Positions 5,293-11,548 are shown, counted from the first letter of the stretch. The stretch is DNA of 11,988 nt from JBOGED01 sp050743205 (GCA_050743205.1 JBOGEA010000177.1:1-11988), one strand, 5' to 3'. Made by a program: numbers and translations. The notes: a model not told the origin generated them from the letters alone.

Positions 5293-5865
5293 GTGCTGCG
5301 ATCAATCTACATCGTCCTCGCCTCCGCCGCCATCGTCGGCATCGTCTTGCCAGCGGCGATCGAGTACCGCCGGCAACAAGCCGCCGAGGCCGCCATCGAT
5401 CGGTCGTGGGAGAACGTCGACACTTGGGCGGGACTGTCAACACCCGCCAGGGTCGATCGCAACCCGAAGCGCGACGAGGCCAAGACGTGTCTCGCCCTGA
5501 ACACCTACTACGAGGCCCGCGGCGAGGAGTACGCCGGGCAGGTCGCCGTCGGGCAGGTCGCGCTGCGGCGCGCCGGCCTGGACTTCCGCAAGGTCTGCCG
5601 GGAGATTTACCGCCCCGGCCAGTTCACTTGGACCGCGACACGCCCGCAAGGTAGCGCCCTCCCTCGCGGGGTGGCGTGGCAGTGGGCGCTCGCGGCCGCC
5701 GAGGAGTCGCTGCGCTGGGCTGCGCGCCCGGAGGAGTTCTCCGACTACAGCAACGGCGCGACGCACTTCCACGCGCACTACGTCAAACCCCGATGGGCGC
5801 ACAGCATGGTCCGCGTGACCGTGCTCGGCGCGCATCTCTTCTACGCGAAGGAGTGGGGCCTGTGA
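5293..5865 (+). CDS. Membrane-anchored SleB-like cell-wall hydrolase, 190 aa
   Basis: Residues 3-23 (RSIYIVLASAAIVGIVLPAAI) form an N-terminal membrane anchor or signal-anchor. The rest matches the Hydrolase_2/SleB family, lytic transglycosylase-type peptidoglycan hydrolases. CLALNTYYEARGEEYAGQVA carries the catalytic-type Glu74. VALRRA, FRKVCREIYRPGQFTWT, FSDYSNGATHFHAHYVKP with several His, and the terminal HLFY follow. The likely role is cutting peptidoglycan at lysis or entry. Starts at TTG 5257 or 5269 are possible; GTG 5293 was chosen for the better start codon and because it fits the n-region of the anchor. The stop overlaps the next GTG as GTGA. Heading a recombination operon is an unusual place for a lysis enzyme. 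Confidence 0.85.
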   Translation: MLRSIYIVLASAAIVGIVLPAAIEYRRQQAAEAAIDRSWENVDTWAGLSTPARVDRNPKRDEAKTCLALNTYYEARGEEYAGQVAVGQVALRRAGLDFRKVCREIYRPGQFTWTATRPQGSALPRGVAWQWALAAAEESLRWAARPEEFSDYSNGATHFHAHYVKPRWAHSMVRVTVLGAHLFYAKEWGL

Positions 5866-6068
5866 AGCTCCAGGCCGTCGGCTTCCGGCAGTACGAGTTG
5901 ATCCCACAGAACGACACCGAGTCGGAGTTCCTCGCCGCGGCCTACAGAGAGGGGCACCTGCATTTCGTGTGCAAAGCCTACTATCTGCCGTCTCCGAGAG
6001 CGCATCGTCGGCGATTGCTTATCACCCCCAGCCTCATCAACTGGCAGCGGCCCAGAGGGCGCAAATGA
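5862..6068 (+). CDS. Hypothetical basic protein, 68 aa
   Basis: The GTG at 5862 overlaps the hydrolase stop as GTGA, and the TGA overlaps the Bet start as ATGA. The product is (M)KLQAVGFRQYELIPQNDTES, then an acidic-to-aromatic middle (EFLAAAYREGHLHFVCKAYYL) and an Arg-rich end (RAHRRRLLITPSLINWQRPRGRK). It looks like a small alpha/beta domain with a basic tail. No family is recognised. Exact tiling between two sure genes is the main support; a nucleic-acid-binding role is only suggested by the tail. Confidence 0.65.
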   Translation: MKLQAVGFRQYELIPQNDTESEFLAAAYREGHLHFVCKAYYLPSPRAHRRRLLITPSLINWQRPRGRK

Positions 6069-7015
6069 CCGACATCACGATCTTCAAGATGGACCGCGCG
6101 AAGGCGATCGAAGTCCTCGGCGCGAGCCTCTACCCAGGCGCCTCCGGCGCGAGCATCGAGATGGTCCTCGGCTGGTGCGAAGCGCGCGGCGTGGACCCAA
6201 TGGACAAGCCCTGCCACGTCGTGCCGATGTGGGACAAGGATGCCGGCCGGATGCGCGATGTCATCATGCCGTCGGTGGACTACTACCGCGCCAAGGCGGA
6301 GTCGTCCGGTGCGTATGTCGGCGTGAGCGACACCGAGTACGGTCCGATGCAGACCCTCACGGTCGGCGAGTTCACGATGGAGTATCCGGAGTGGGCGCGC
6401 GTCGTCGTGCGCCGCATGGTCTCGGGCGTCATCGCGGAATTCCCGGCGAAAGTGTTCTGGGTCGAGACCTACGCCACCGCGAAGAAGGACACGAAGGTCC
6501 CCAACGCCATGTGGAAGAAGCGGCCGATCGGCCAGCTCGAGAAGTGCGCCGAGGCCCAGGCGCTCCGCAAGGCTTTCCCGAAGCTCTGCTCCGGCCCGAC
6601 GGCCGAGGAGATGCACGGAAAGGTCATCGGCGACGCCGAAGTCGAGATCATCTCCGCGCGCGTCGAGGGGCCGAGAACCATCGATCAAGCGGCTGCCGCT
6701 TCGGCCGATCGCGCACCGGAGGTAGCACCTCCGGCCGACTCGGCGTCACCGGAGCCGACCATCAATGCCGCCCCCACGGGTACCGCCGCCGCTGGCGCCG
6801 CTCCTCCTCCGGCCGCCAGTGCGGGTCCTGTCCCGTCGGGGGCGGCTCCTCACACGCCGCTCAAGCCCGCGCAGGCCCGCATCCTCACCGCGAGCCTCGC
6901 GCGCGCCGGCAAGACTGACGAGCATCTGGCCGCGAAGTTCGGCTTCGATGTCGCCGGGTTCCCGTTCGAGAAGTTCAACGAGGCCCAGAAGTGGCTCCAG
7001 GAGGGAGGCAAGTGA
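6065..7015 (+). CDS. bet: Bet/RecT-family single-strand annealing protein, 316 aa
   Basis: Annealases of the Bet/RecT type coat single-stranded DNA and pair it with complementary strands in phage recombination. Residues 37-175 carry the family pattern: WCEARGVDPMDKPCHVVPMW, the MPSVDYYRAKAES block, FPAKVFWVETYA at 126-137, PNAMWKKRPIGQLEKCAEA at 146-164 and ALRKAFP. A Pro/Ala linker (about 205-262) leads to a small C-terminal domain, LKPAQARILTASLARAGKTD followed by FGFDVAGFPFEKFNEAQKWL, like the short helical modules on other phage recombination proteins. ATG 6065 overlaps the preceding stop as ATGA. It directly precedes the exonuclease, the Red/RecET arrangement. Family call secure. Confidence 0.9.
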   Translation: MTDITIFKMDRAKAIEVLGASLYPGASGASIEMVLGWCEARGVDPMDKPCHVVPMWDKDAGRMRDVIMPSVDYYRAKAESSGAYVGVSDTEYGPMQTLTVGEFTMEYPEWARVVVRRMVSGVIAEFPAKVFWVETYATAKKDTKVPNAMWKKRPIGQLEKCAEAQALRKAFPKLCSGPTAEEMHGKVIGDAEVEIISARVEGPRTIDQAAAASADRAPEVAPPADSASPEPTINAAPTGTAAAGAAPPPAASAGPVPSGAAPHTPLKPAQARILTASLARAGKTDEHLAAKFGFDVAGFPFEKFNEAQKWLQEGGK

Positions 7016-7644
7016 AGAATCCTCCGTCGACGATGGTGTTTGACGAGGCCACTCACACCTACCGGGTGAATGACGTGATTGTGCCATCGGTCACGCAGGT
7101 CCTCGGGCCGCTCACCGACTACTCGATGATCCCGAAGGACAGCCTCGAGCGCGCGCGCCAGGAAGGCAACGCGATCCACAAGATGGTGGACCTGGACGTG
7201 AAGGGGCACCTCGACGTCGCCGCGCTGCCGGACTGGCTCCAGCCGCGCTACGAGGCGTGGCTCAAGTTCTGCTCGGCCACCGGGTTCGCGCCGCGCCGCT
7301 CGGAGGAGCGCCGCTACTCCAATCGCCTCGGGGTCGCCGGCACGCCAGACCTGGACGGCACCTGCCGTGGGCTCGGGTTCAAGACCGGCCGGCTCATCCT
7401 GATCGACGTGAAGCGGAGCTTCTACGCCGGCCGAGTGATCGGGCTCCAGACCGCCGGCTACCAATACCTAATCGAGGAAGAAGAGCCGACCGTGCGCGTA
7501 GTCGAGCGCGCGGCGCTGATGCTCAACGCGGATGGCACGTTCAAGTACGAGACGAGCGCCAACGCGGACAGCAAGCTGTTCAGTCCTCTGGATAGGACCG
7601 TGTTTCTTGCTGCGGTGGCAATGTGGAAGTGGCGCAACAAATGA
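7012..7644 (+). CDS. Phage exonuclease of the PD-(D/E)XK fold, 210 aa
   Basis: This is the partner nuclease of the annealase; such enzymes chew one strand from a double-strand break to give the single strand that Bet coats. Core residues visible: GNAIHK (His56, as in RecB-like nucleases), GVAGTPDLDG with Asp113 or Asp115, and LILIDVKRS with Asp132 and Lys134, the D-X-K signature. The helix GLQTAGYQYLI (144-154) carries the Gln/Tyr of motif QxxxY. GTG 7012 overlaps the Bet stop as GTGA, with a GGAGG site just before it. At 210 aa it resembles RecB/Cas4-like phage exonucleases in length. Fold and role are well supported; polarity of digestion is not readable. Confidence 0.85.
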   Translation: MKNPPSTMVFDEATHTYRVNDVIVPSVTQVLGPLTDYSMIPKDSLERARQEGNAIHKMVDLDVKGHLDVAALPDWLQPRYEAWLKFCSATGFAPRRSEERRYSNRLGVAGTPDLDGTCRGLGFKTGRLILIDVKRSFYAGRVIGLQTAGYQYLIEEEEPTVRVVERAALMLNADGTFKYETSANADSKLFSPLDRTVFLAAVAMWKWRNK

Positions 7645-8132
7645 TTTCGAGCTGGTACTCGCGAAACAAGGAGCGAGCCAACGCGCGCACCAAAGCGTGG
7701 CGCGCGGCCAACCCAGAGAAGGCGCGGGCGTCGTATCGCGCATGGCGAGCAGCCAACCCAGAGAAAGCGCGGGCGTCGTATCGCGCATGGCGAGCAGCCA
7801 ACCCAGAGAAAGCGCGGGCGTCGTATCGCGCATGGCGAGCAGCCAACCCAGAGAAAGCGCGCGCGTCCACCGCCGACTCGCAGCGCAAAATCAAATTCGG
7901 AATCACGCGCCAGCAGTTCAGCGCGATGCTGGACAGCCAATCCGGGAGTTGCGCGATCTGCACGCGCGATAAACCCGGCGGTCGTGGTAACTGGCACGTT
8001 GACCACGACCACGACACGGGCCGCATTCGAGGTCTCCTGTGTCACTGGTGCAACCTCGGTCTCGGGCAGTTTCGCGACAAGATCGAGTTGCTCTCTCTCG
8101 CCATCGACTACCTACGGAGAACCGCCACATGA
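7641..8132 (+). CDS. Endonuclease VII-type HNH nuclease with N-terminal tandem repeats, 163 aa
   Basis: The C-terminal 65 residues match recombination endonuclease VII, the T4 gp49 family that resolves branched and Holliday-junction DNA. The zinc pair Cys104/Cys107 (SCAIC), the catalytic HVDHDHDTG block (119-127) and GLLCHWCNLGLG with Cys134/Cys137 and Asn138 are all present. Residues 20-75 are four copies of a 15-residue basic unit, RAWRAANPEKARASY, probably a helical DNA-binding arm. Two of its DNA copies are identical. ATG 7641 overlaps the exonuclease stop as ATGA; GTG 7623 would add six residues. Adjacent to annealase and exonuclease, it is positioned to process recombination intermediates. 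Family call good; use in packaging or resolution is inferred. Confidence 0.9.
   Translation: MISSWYSRNKERANARTKAWRAANPEKARASYRAWRAANPEKARASYRAWRAANPEKARASYRAWRAANPEKARASTADSQRKIKFGITRQQFSAMLDSQSGSCAICTRDKPGGRGNWHVDHDHDTGRIRGLLCHWCNLGLGQFRDKIELLSLAIDYLRRTAT
7695..7874 (+). repeat. Four 45-bp in-frame tandem repeats
   Basis: The copies start at 7695, 7740, 7785 and 7830. Copies two and three are identical over 45 bp. Copy one differs at several bases and copy four diverges only in its last third. Each encodes one 15-residue unit of the HNH nuclease arm. The identity points to recent slippage or unequal crossing-over, so copy number may vary between relatives. Confidence 0.9.
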
Positions 8133-8302
8133 AAACCTGTCTCGTCCTCATCCTCTCCGCCTTCCTCGCATCCTGCGCAACCGGGGAGTCGTTCCGCACC
8201 ACCATGCCGGACGGCACGAAGTACGAGGCCAAGCGCACCGGCCTCTGGTTCGCCGGCAAGGTCGCGCCGCTGGTCCACGACGAGCCGCTGGAGATCAAGT
8301 GA
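8129..8302 (+). CDS. Small lipoprotein, 57 aa
   Basis: A lipoprotein signal peptide is clear: MKTCLVLILSAFLASC, with lipobox LASC and the lipidated Cys16. The mature part of about 42 residues (ATGESFRTTMPDGTKYEAKR, then TGLWFAGKVAPLVHDEPLEIK) looks beta-rich and has no Pro-rich spanin features. It would sit on the outer face of the inner membrane or on the outer membrane. The size is in the range of phage outer-spanins, but there is no partner inner-spanin here, so lysis is only one option; surface exclusion is another. ATG 8129 overlaps the nuclease stop as ATGA, and its stop overlaps the next GTG as GTGA. Confidence 0.75.
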   Translation: MKTCLVLILSAFLASCATGESFRTTMPDGTKYEAKRTGLWFAGKVAPLVHDEPLEIK

Positions 8303-9192
8303 CCTCGATCGACGACCGCAACCAGCTCACCGTCTCGGTGAGCATCGACGACGCCGCGCAGGCCCTCCTGCGCGCCGGCTCCAACTCGCTCGCGGTCGCG
8401 GAGGCTTACGAGATCGACTCGCCGGAGATGGCCCAGTCGGCCTCGCTGGAGCTCGCCAACCTCTCGACGACCGCCGCGCGCCTCAAGGCCCTCGAGGATT
8501 ACCTGCTCGAGCCGGCCAAGCTGATGGTCGAGCGGATCAAGAACGTCGTCCAGCCGGCCAGGAAGGCAGTTGCGTCGGCCGACACGATGATCCGCGGCCG
8601 CCTCTCGGACTACATGAAGCGCCAGCAGGAGCAGGCCGAAGCCGCCCGCCGGGCTCAGGAGGAGGTCGCCCGGAAGGCTCAGGCCGCCGCCGCCGCCGCA
8701 GCCGCCGCTGCGCGCGCTGAGGCCGAGGTGCGGGCCGCCGCGGAACGGGAGAAGGTCGCCAGGGCCCTGGCCGCTCTGGAGGCCGCCCAGGCCGCCGGGA
8801 AGAAGTCGGAGATGGCCCGGCTCTCCGCCCAGGCCGCGGCCGCCCAGGAGCGCGCCCAGGCCGCCGTGGAGGCCGGCGAGGCCAAGGCTAACGAGGCCGT
8901 GATGGAGGCCGCAGCCGCCACCGTGGCGGCCCCGGTCGTGGTTTCCAAGGTCTCCGGCGCCGGGCTCCGGGACAAGTGGGAGGCCGAGCGGACCGCCGCG
9001 ACCGACCACGAGGCCATCCGGGCCATCGCGGTCCACATGGTCATGCACGCGCGGCCCGATCTGGTCGCCTACCTCAAGCTGGACGAGTCGGCGCTGAACA
9101 AGTCCGCCGCCGCCCAGAAGACCGCTTTCGACGTTCCCGGCTTCAAGGCCGTGAACAACCAAGTGCTCGCCCGCAGCGGCGGCAAGAAGTAA
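8299..9192 (+). CDS. Coiled-coil phage protein of the recombination block, 297 aa
   Basis: Three parts can be seen. Residues 1-100 are helical, with a pattern (LANLSTTAARLKALEDYLLEP, then AKLMVERIKNVVQPARKAV) common to phage proteins encoded beside RecT. Residues about 103-205 are a long Ala/Glu/Arg coiled coil with nine consecutive Ala. Residues 215-297 form a compact C-terminal domain (LRDKWEAERTAATDHEAIRA, then LVAYLKLDESALNKSA and VPGFKAV). The layout resembles DUF1351-like proteins next to annealases, but I cannot confirm membership. A role in DNA recombination or in scaffolding is inferred from position alone. GTG 8299 overlaps the lipoprotein stop as GTGA. The gene ends the first coupled block, before a 189-bp gap. 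Confidence 0.75.
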   Translation: MTSIDDRNQLTVSVSIDDAAQALLRAGSNSLAVAEAYEIDSPEMAQSASLELANLSTTAARLKALEDYLLEPAKLMVERIKNVVQPARKAVASADTMIRGRLSDYMKRQQEQAEAARRAQEEVARKAQAAAAAAAAAARAEAEVRAAAEREKVARALAALEAAQAAGKKSEMARLSAQAAAAQERAQAAVEAGEAKANEAVMEAAAATVAAPVVVSKVSGAGLRDKWEAERTAATDHEAIRAIAVHMVMHARPDLVAYLKLDESALNKSAAAQKTAFDVPGFKAVNNQVLARSGGKK

Positions 9193-9381
9193 CCGGATTC
9201 TCGACGTGCCACTGCCAATAGCAATATCCGATGCAGCGGGTTCGATGTTCGGCCGAGACGGGCACGGTAGGCCACCCCTAATGTGCGGCTGGAGCAATCG
9301 CGCTACGAGAACGCCTGGAAGCAGGAGCGCACGATACGGCGTGACACCGCGGAGAGACGCGGACCATCACAGGAGATAGCC
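9193..9381. other. 189-bp intergenic gap inside the rightward operon
   Basis: This is the longest non-coding gap between same-strand genes. I see no clear promoter. It contains a 5-bp hairpin, CCGCG with CGCGG around GAGAGA (9347-9362), just before the Shine-Dalgarno of the KTSC gene, and a 6-bp inverted repeat CGTGCC/GGCACG (9205-9210 and 9261-9266). An open frame from GTG 9283 continues in frame into the KTSC gene, but a better start follows. Confidence 0.4.
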
Positions 9382-9615
9382 ATGGACATGAAGGCAGTCA
9401 AGAGCAGCAACATCGCGGAGATCGGCTACGATCCCAAGACCAACACCCTGGCCGTGAAATTCAACGGCAACGGTCGGACGTATCACTACCCGAACGTCAA
9501 GCAGGACGTCTTCGACAAGTTCTCGAAGGCCGAGAGCATCGGCGGTCACTTCGCCGAGCACATCCGCCCGAAGTTCAAGGGCGAGCGCCAGGAAGAGAAG
9601 AAGGCGGCGAAGTAG
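9382..9615 (+). CDS. KTSC-domain protein, 77 aa
   Basis: Residues 4-65 match the KTSC domain: AVKSSNIAEIGYDPKTNTLA, the strand LAVKFNGNGRTYHYPNV, and a helix FDKFSKAESIGGHFAEHIRP with the conserved Ser and Gly. This small beta-rich domain is frequent in phages and next to DNA-processing proteins, sometimes fused to lysyl-tRNA synthetase or nucleases; its biochemical role is not established. The tail KGERQEEKKAAK is charged. The ATG at 9382 follows AGGAGA at ideal spacing, unlike the coupled starts elsewhere, so it can be translated independently. A 30-bp gap separates it from SSB. Confidence 0.85.
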   Translation: MDMKAVKSSNIAEIGYDPKTNTLAVKFNGNGRTYHYPNVKQDVFDKFSKAESIGGHFAEHIRPKFKGERQEEKKAAK

Positions 9616-9645
9616 TCACCCCCACCACCACCCAAGGACACACTC

Positions 9646-10092
9646 ATGGCCTCGTTGAACAAGATCATGCTCATCGGCAACTGCGGGAAGGACCCGGAGA
9701 CGAAGTACATGCAGTCGGGCGACGCAGTCACCAACGTCTCGATCGCCACCACCGAGAAGTGGAAGGACAAGTCGAGCGGCGAGCAGAAGGAGGCCACCGA
9801 ATGGCACCGGCTGGTGTTCTACGGCCGGCTCGCGGAGGTCGCTGGCGAGTACCTCAAGAAGGGCTCGCCGGTCTACGTCGAGGGGAAGGTCCGTACCAGG
9901 AAGTGGCAGGACAAGGAGGGGACCGACCGCTACACGGCCGAAGTGATCGTCGGCAGCATGGTGCTGCTGGGCGGACGCCGCGAGGGCGGGGACGCGGAGG
10001 AGCCCGCGGCGAAGCCGGCCGCCAAGCCGGCGCCGAAGCCCGCCCCCAAGGCCGGCGAGATCGGCGACATGGATTCCGACATTCCGTTCTGA
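9646..10092 (+). CDS. ssb: Single-stranded DNA-binding protein, 148 aa
   Basis: SSB protects single-stranded DNA at forks and during recombination. Residues 1-110 are the OB-fold: MASLNKIMLIGNCGKDPETK, the VTNVSIATTEKW strand, TEWHRLVFYGRLAEVAGEYL, KKGSPVYVEGKVRTRKW and a final VIVGSMVLLG. A Pro/Ala/Lys linker and the tip DMDSDIPF follow; the acidic IPF end is the classic docking site for partner proteins. AAGGA lies 7 nt before the ATG. It would work with the annealase, exonuclease and helicase of this window. Two bases separate it from the next gene. Certain call. Confidence 0.95.
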   Translation: MASLNKIMLIGNCGKDPETKYMQSGDAVTNVSIATTEKWKDKSSGEQKEATEWHRLVFYGRLAEVAGEYLKKGSPVYVEGKVRTRKWQDKEGTDRYTAEVIVGSMVLLGGRREGGDAEEPAAKPAAKPAPKPAPKAGEIGDMDSDIPF

Positions 10093-10094
10093 CC

Positions 10095-10325
10095 ATGATC
10101 TCCTTCGCACCCAAGACGCCCGTGCCGTGGGGCATGGACCAGGAGATCGCCTTCCTCGATGGTCTGGGGACGTGGTCCGAGAAGGGGCTCGAGGCGGCTC
10201 GGTCGATGCTGCTCCTGAGCTACATCGCCGCCCTGCCGCGCCGGATCAACTGGTGGCCCGGCTTCACCGGCATGGACAAGGCGCGCCTGCACGATCACGC
10301 GACCGGGCTGCTGAGGGCGTTGTGA
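10095..10325 (+). CDS. Hypothetical protein, 76 aa
   Basis: The product is MISFAPKTPVPWGMDQEIAF, then LDGLGTWSEKGLEAARSMLL, LSYIAALPRRINWWPGFTG and MDKARLHDHATGLLRAL. It is a compact helical domain rich in Trp and Pro. A short N-terminal PVPWGMDQEIAFLDGLG piece looks conserved-type. No family is recognised with confidence. The start two bases after the SSB stop indicates coupling. Its stop overlaps the following GTG as GTGA. Confidence 0.7.
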   Translation: MISFAPKTPVPWGMDQEIAFLDGLGTWSEKGLEAARSMLLLSYIAALPRRINWWPGFTGMDKARLHDHATGLLRAL

Positions 10326-10489
10326 TTATCGAGTCGCTTGCCGTCAAGGTGTTCGCTTCCGACGTGGTCGTCGGCCTGGCTATCTCGATCTTGTTCCGGG
10401 ATGATGCTGGCGGCCCGAACGCGCTCGGCGTTCTGGTCTTTGCCGCTGGCATCATCGGGATATGCCTATCCCTGATCTGGGGCTGGTGA
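10322..10489 (+). CDS. Small membrane protein with two predicted helices, 55 aa
   Basis: GTG 10322 overlaps the preceding stop as GTGA; the TGA overlaps the next ATG as TGATG. Residues 8-24 (KVFASDVVVGLAISILF) and 33-55 (ALGVLVFAAGIIGICLSLIWGW) are hydrophobic and are separated by the short charged turn RDDAGGPN. This is a helical hairpin of a kind seen in phage holin-like and superinfection proteins, but there is no evidence for a specific role. The spacing and composition make it a real gene. Confidence 0.65.
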   Translation: MIIESLAVKVFASDVVVGLAISILFRDDAGGPNALGVLVFAAGIIGICLSLIWGW

Positions 10490-10623
10490 TGGACCGCGCG
10501 CCAACCGCCAGGGAGCTGCGCCGCAAGCTCGGCCCCCGCAAGACGCGCAAGCACGATCGGTGCAAGCGCACCAAGCTACAGCACGTCTTCGCTCAGGCGA
10601 AGAAGAGAGGAGAACGGAAATGA
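10489..10623 (+). CDS. Small basic protein, 44 aa
   Basis: This is a 44-codon ORF joined by TGATG to the membrane protein before it and by ATGA to the gene after it. The product is extremely basic: MDRAPTARELRRKLGPRKTR, then KHDRCKRTKLQHVFAQAKKR and GERK. Arg and Lys make up more than a third, with only two acidic side chains before residue 24. It could be a nucleic-acid-binding or host-takeover peptide. Function is not known. The exact tiling on both sides supports it. Confidence 0.6.
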   Translation: MDRAPTARELRRKLGPRKTRKHDRCKRTKLQHVFAQAKKRGERK

Positions 10624-10913
10624 CCGACACCGCCGTCATCAGGGAAGCCATCACCCCCGAGGAGGAGGCCAAGATGCTCGCCGAGACCGTGGAGCGCATC
10701 AAGGCGTCGCACGCGGCCGTCATCTTCTGGGTCAACGATGACAACACCGGCGGGTACGAGCTGATCGGCTGCCCGAATCACGCGGCCGTGATGCTGCTGC
10801 AGAAAGCGCAGCAGGTCTTCAAGGTCGTCGCCGGGGAGGCGATGCGGCAGGCCGTCGTGGCCGCCGCCAAGGAAGCCGGCGAGCCTCTGCCCGACCCGAT
10901 GAAGCTAAACTGA
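10620..10913 (+). CDS. Hypothetical protein, 97 aa
   Basis: The family is not recognised. Residues 1-28 are acidic and helical (MTDTAVIREAITPEEEAKML). Residues 30-60 hold a strand VIFWVNDDNTGGYELIGCP. The C-terminal half is an amphipathic helix pair (HAAVMLLQKAQQVFKVVAGE, then AMRQAVVAAAKEAGE). The ATG at 10620 overlaps the upstream stop as ATGA and has GAGAGGAG about 8 nt before it, so it probably also initiates on its own. One base separates its stop from the next start. Confidence 0.7.
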   Translation: MTDTAVIREAITPEEEAKMLAETVERIKASHAAVIFWVNDDNTGGYELIGCPNHAAVMLLQKAQQVFKVVAGEAMRQAVVAAAKEAGEPLPDPMKLN

Positions 10914-10914
10914 C

Positions 10915-11121
10915 ATGGGCGACCACACACTCATTCCGCCGTCGGTGTATCCAGGCGGATCCGAGGAGGACTTCGCGAAGCTGCGTGCGGAGATCGCGGA
11001 TCTCAAGGGGAAGTTGAGCCACATGGAGGCGCGCGTCATGGTCGCCGAGGAACGCCTCAAGCGGGTCCAGCAGGAGGCCCAGGAGATCGTGGACCGCATC
11101 ACACGGGAGGCGATATGCTGA
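10915..11121 (+). CDS. Small coiled-coil protein, 68 aa
   Basis: After a short N-terminus with Pro and Gly (MGDHTLIPPSVYPGGSEEDF), residues 19-66 are one continuous charged helix (AKLRAEIADLKGKLSHMEAR, VMVAEERLKRVQQEAQEIVD, RITREAIC) with heptad Leu, Ile and Val spacing. It probably dimerises. No enzyme motif is visible. The stop lies 7 nt inside the next gene. Confidence 0.65.
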   Translation: MGDHTLIPPSVYPGGSEEDFAKLRAEIADLKGKLSHMEARVMVAEERLKRVQQEAQEIVDRITREAIC

Positions 11122-11366
11122 AACGCATGGTGACGTTCTTCGTCGAGGGGCGCATGGTGCGCCAATACGAGACAGACCGGCCGCTGCACGACCTCATCCG
11201 CGGTTACATCAAGGACGCGCGCATCCGCGGCGTCCACCTGGAGGGCAAGTCGATCAGGGTCGAGACGGCGGACGGCGAAGTGGTCTCAGACGTCTTTCCG
11301 GAGTCCTACAGCAGCACGGCGCAGCGGACTCGCGTCGCGCGCGCCAGAGCGAAGGCTCGGGCATGA
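11115..11366 (+). CDS. Hypothetical protein, 83 aa
   Basis: Not recognised. The sequence MLKRMVTFFVEGRMVRQYET, DRPLHDLIRGYIKDARIRGV, HLEGKSIRVETADGEVVSDV suggests a small beta-alpha-beta domain, followed by an Arg/Ala-rich basic tail (RTRVARARAKARA). The ATG at 11115 has GGAGG 5 nt upstream and overlaps the coiled-coil gene by 7 nt. The stop overlaps the last gene of the operon as ATGA. Confidence 0.65.
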   Translation: MLKRMVTFFVEGRMVRQYETDRPLHDLIRGYIKDARIRGVHLEGKSIRVETADGEVVSDVFPESYSSTAQRTRVARARAKARA

Positions 11367-11548
11367 GCGTCTTCAATCACTCCCTGAAACGACTGCGCGA
11401 GGCTGCCGCGGTTCGCGCCAACGTCACCCCGGTATGGACCAAGGACCTTTCCCTGCTCCTCTTCCACTTCGACAACCTCGCCAACAAGGTGTCAGAGCTG
11501 GAGGCGGAGCTCCCCGACCATGCGCAGAACGGGACGCCAAACGTCTAG
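11363..11548 (+). CDS. Hypothetical protein, 61 aa, last gene of the rightward operon
   Basis: The product is MSVFNHSLKRLREAAAVRAN, VTPVWTKDLSLLLFHFDNLA, NKVSELEAELPDHAQNGTPNV. It looks like two short helices, the second an amphipathic one of coiled-coil type. No family is recognised. The ATG overlaps the preceding stop as ATGA. Its TAG shares the tetranucleotide CTAG with the stop of the convergent gene, so no room is left for an ordinary terminator between the two operons. Confidence 0.65.
   Translation: MSVFNHSLKRLREAAAVRANVTPVWTKDLSLLLFHFDNLANKVSELEAELPDHAQNGTPNV

Noticed and set aside
7695..7874. Regular repeats as a CRISPR array
   Set aside because: The repeats are directly adjacent without spacers, in frame, and encode a 15-residue protein repeat.
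9231..9260. GGTTCGA as a tRNA T-loop
   Set aside because: The five bases on each side do not pair, and no acceptor or anticodon stem fits around it.
7918..9297. 459-codon minus-strand ORF opposite the endonuclease and coiled-coil genes
   Set aside because: Gly/Leu/Arg-rich low-complexity mirror of the Ala-rich coiled-coil codons; no domain and no place in an operon.
9281..9379. 32-codon ORF starting at ATG 9281 in the intergenic gap
   Set aside because: Arg/Ser-rich composition, no ribosome site, and its stop falls inside the Shine-Dalgarno of the KTSC gene; not convincing as a gene.
9283..9381. GTG 9283 as the start of the KTSC gene
   Set aside because: ATG 9382 has AGGAGA at proper spacing and gives the usual domain length; the extension has no ribosome site.
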